DNA from: Casp-actino8 sp965659595
GTDB lineage: Bacteria > Actinomycetota > Acidimicrobiia > Acidimicrobiales > Ilumatobacteraceae
Direction of reading: 5' to 3'
Assembly (NCBI GenBank): GCA_965659595.1
Contig: CBFHWN010000038.1
Span: 1 to 17,972 of the forward strand
Length of the DNA stretch: 17,972 nucleotides
The stretch's first letter is position 1, and every line of letters starts with the position of its first letter. Positions 16,513-17,972 of this stretch are shown one piece after another. A program made the position numbers and the translations under genes. The notes beneath the pieces are model-generated. The model did not search any database and was not told the DNA's origin. It saw nothing but the letters and a program-made list of their open reading frames with translations.

Positions 16513-17468
16513 CGTTCTTCGCGCTCGTACGGAACACCGAGTGAGGCCGGTGCGCCGAGACGGCGGTGTGCGAAACGACTGGAGATCAACACCAGCACCA
16601 CGATCGTCATGATGAACGGCAGTGCATCGAGAATGTCGCCGCTGATGCTCACGTTACGAGCCTTGAGGGCCGTACCGAGCGACTGCAATGCTCCGAACAA
16701 GTAGGCACCCACCAGAGTGAGGCCAGGACGCCAGAAGCCGAAGATGACGAGCGCAATGGCGATCCAGCCGGCGCCCTTCGTCATCCCGTCGACCCACAGC
16801 GGAACGATCGCCAAGCTGTAGAACACGCCACCGAGTCCAGCGAGCGAACCGCCGAGAACGGTGTGGAGGTAGCGGTACTTCACGACATTGATACCCATGG
16901 CGTCGGCGGTCTGGGGTGACTCGCCGACGGCCCGCAATTGGAGCCCGATCTTGGTGCGGAAGAGATACCACGAGGCAACGGCCACCATGACCCACGACGC
17001 GTACGTGAGGATCGTCTGGTTGAAGATGATCGGACCGACGATCGGAGCATCACTGAGGCCGAGCACGTCGAGTTTGCGAATCGGTCGATCGACCGGATTG
17101 GCGGCGACTTCCCAGATGTTCGCGAAATAGCTCGACAGGCCCACTCCACCGGCGGCAATGGTGATGGCGAGACCAGCGACGGTCTGGTTGGTGCGCAACG
17201 TGATGCAGAGGAAGGCATGCAAGAGCGATGTGAGTGCACCGGCCGCCATACCCATGAGGATCGAAAGAAGCACGGTGAACCAGGCCGAACCACCGACGTG
17301 CTGCGACGCCCAGGCACCGGTGACGGCGCCGATGAGCATCGTTCCTTCCACACCGAGATTGAGTACGCCACTTCGTTCGGTGAACACACCACCCAAGGCG
17401 GCGAAGAAAAGCGGAGTGCCGTAGAAGATGGCCGATGCGGCGATGACTACGAGGAGGTTGGTGTTCAC
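16509..17468 (-). CDS. BMP/Nup-type ABC transporter permease (NupQ/YufQ-like, COG1079)
   Basis: 319 residues with about eight to ten membrane helices. The family signatures ERSGVLNLGVEGTMLIGA (residues ~31-48) and LRAVGESPQTADAMGINV (~178-195, the loop that meets the ATPase) are clear. This permease pairs with a NupP-like partner, an ATPase and a BMP-family lipoprotein to import nucleosides or purine-like compounds. The GTG start overlaps the NupP-like stop by 4 bases (GTGA, 17465-17468), and its own stop overlaps the Rieske start. Confidence 0.92.
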   Translation of the reverse strand: MNTNLLVVIAASAIFYGTPLFFAALGGVFTERSGVLNLGVEGTMLIGAVTGAWASQHVGGSAWFTVLLSILMGMAAGALTSLLHAFLCITLRTNQTVAGLAITIAAGGVGLSSYFANIWEVAANPVDRPIRKLDVLGLSDAPIVGPIIFNQTILTYASWVMVAVASWYLFRTKIGLQLRAVGESPQTADAMGINVVKYRYLHTVLGGSLAGLGGVFYSLAIVPLWVDGMTKGAGWIAIALVIFGFWRPGLTLVGAYLFGALQSLGTALKARNVSISGDILDALPFIMTIVVLVLISSRFAHRRLGAPASLGVPYEREER

Positions 17469-17972
17469 GACGCCACCGCCTGCGCTTGTCGACGATTGGG
17501 TCTGATCCGGTAGCGCACCAGGATCTCACCGGCTACCGCAGTGAAGAGGATGAGGCCTTGAATGGTTCCCACCAACCCGCTCGGGAAATCGGGCCCTTGT
17601 AATGCGTAACCGGCATTGGTGAGACCGCCGAGCAAGAACGCCACCAACAGAGTGGAGAACGGGTTGAAGCGAGCCAGCGCCGCCACGACGATGCCGGTGT
17701 AGCCGAAGCCGCCGAGTTGCAGTCCCTTGGCGTCGAGGATGTGGCGGAAGTCGCCCACGTCGGACGCACCACCGAGTCCGGCGAGTGCGCCCGACAACGC
17801 CATCACGAGCACGATCGTCGAGCGGGTGCGGATACCGGCGTACCGGGCCGCACGCGGCGAGTCGGCGATCACACCCACCTCGAATCCGAAGCGAGTGCGC
17901 TTGTAGAGCACCCAGATGTCGCCGGCGGCGATCACGGCGATGAGGAACCCGAGGGGAATCTTCACACCGCCG
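17465..17972 (-). CDS. BMP/Nup-type ABC transporter permease (NupP/YufP-like, COG4603), N-terminus cut by window
   Basis: The C-terminal 168 codons or so of the partner permease. WVLYKRTRFGFEVGVIADSP, ARYAGIRTRSTIVLVMALSG, and GGFGYTGIVVAALARFNP are conserved in this family and include the ATPase-contact loop. The frame stays open to the window edge (GG before the GTG at 17965), so that GTG is not the start. The ATPase and substrate-binding lipoprotein should lie beyond 17972. It is the first visible gene of the coupled operon NupP-NupQ-Rieske. Confidence 0.9.
   Translation of the reverse strand, partial: GGVKIPLGFLIAVIAAGDIWVLYKRTRFGFEVGVIADSPRAARYAGIRTRSTIVLVMALSGALAGLGGASDVGDFRHILDAKGLQLGGFGYTGIVVAALARFNPFSTLLVAFLLGGLTNAGYALQGPDFPSGLVGTIQGLILFTAVAGEILVRYRIRPNRRQAQAVAS

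Noticed and set aside
17465..17965. GTG at 17965 as start of the NupP-like gene
   Set aside because: The frame is open beyond it to the window edge and the protein would lack the first half of the family's usual length.

Overview
The window looks like a piece of a high-GC actinobacterial chromosome, most likely from the class Acidimicrobiia (Ilumatobacter-like). That placement is inferred from the heavy use of TCG for serine, the frequent GTG starts, genes joined by ATGA/GTGA overlaps, the lysine-rich HBHA-like protein paired with a helix-turn-helix regulator, and the initiator tRNA sequence. A run of 10 N at 3065-3074 shows that this is draft sequence. No insertion sequence, prophage, CRISPR array or integrase is visible. 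The longest stretch without a gene is about 230 bases (8128-8354).

Region 1 (1-6396, + strand) is one giant surface protein, cut at its 5' end by the window edge and interrupted by the N gap. It carries a fibronectin III tail, ten Ig-like beta-sandwich repeats (one broken by the gap), an MBG-type domain, four repeats with a conserved cysteine pair, three more FN3 domains, a cadherin-like sandwich, a proline-rich linker, a CshA-fibril-like domain, and a C-terminal IPITG + membrane helix + RRR signal. It is probably a wall-anchored stalk or adhesin. Region 2 (6442-6594) is a compact initiator tRNA-Met unit with its own promoter and a strong terminator. Region 3 (6628-10118, + strand) holds a SulP/STAS anion transporter, a lysine-rich HBHA/phasin-like protein with an XRE-type regulator 3 bases behind it and candidate operators in front, and a polytopic membrane protein.

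Region 4 (10085-14929) is a housekeeping mix. It has exodeoxyribonuclease III (-), a LOG-family nucleotide hydrolase with an unknown Trp-rich small protein overlapping its stop (+), a SnoaL-like protein (-), a saccharopine dehydrogenase-family oxidoreductase (+), and a two-gene minus-strand unit of a DUF2256-DUF3253 zinc-ribbon protein and a SAM methyltransferase. Region 5 (14964-15512, +) encodes a small protein resembling the animal fatty-acid-binding protein fold.

Region 6 (15517-17972, -) is a tightly coupled operon. Two permeases of a BMP/Nup-type nucleoside ABC importer (the upstream one cut by the window edge) run directly into a Rieske non-heme iron oxygenase of the VanA/NdmA demethylase type, with 4-base stop/start overlaps at both junctions. 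The layout suggests uptake of a purine- or nucleoside-like compound coupled to its oxidative demethylation. I did not find a wholly new system. The best leads are this transporter-Rieske operon, the FABP-like protein, the HBHA-like/XRE pair with its repeated palindromic core, and the Cys-paired repeats of the giant surface protein.
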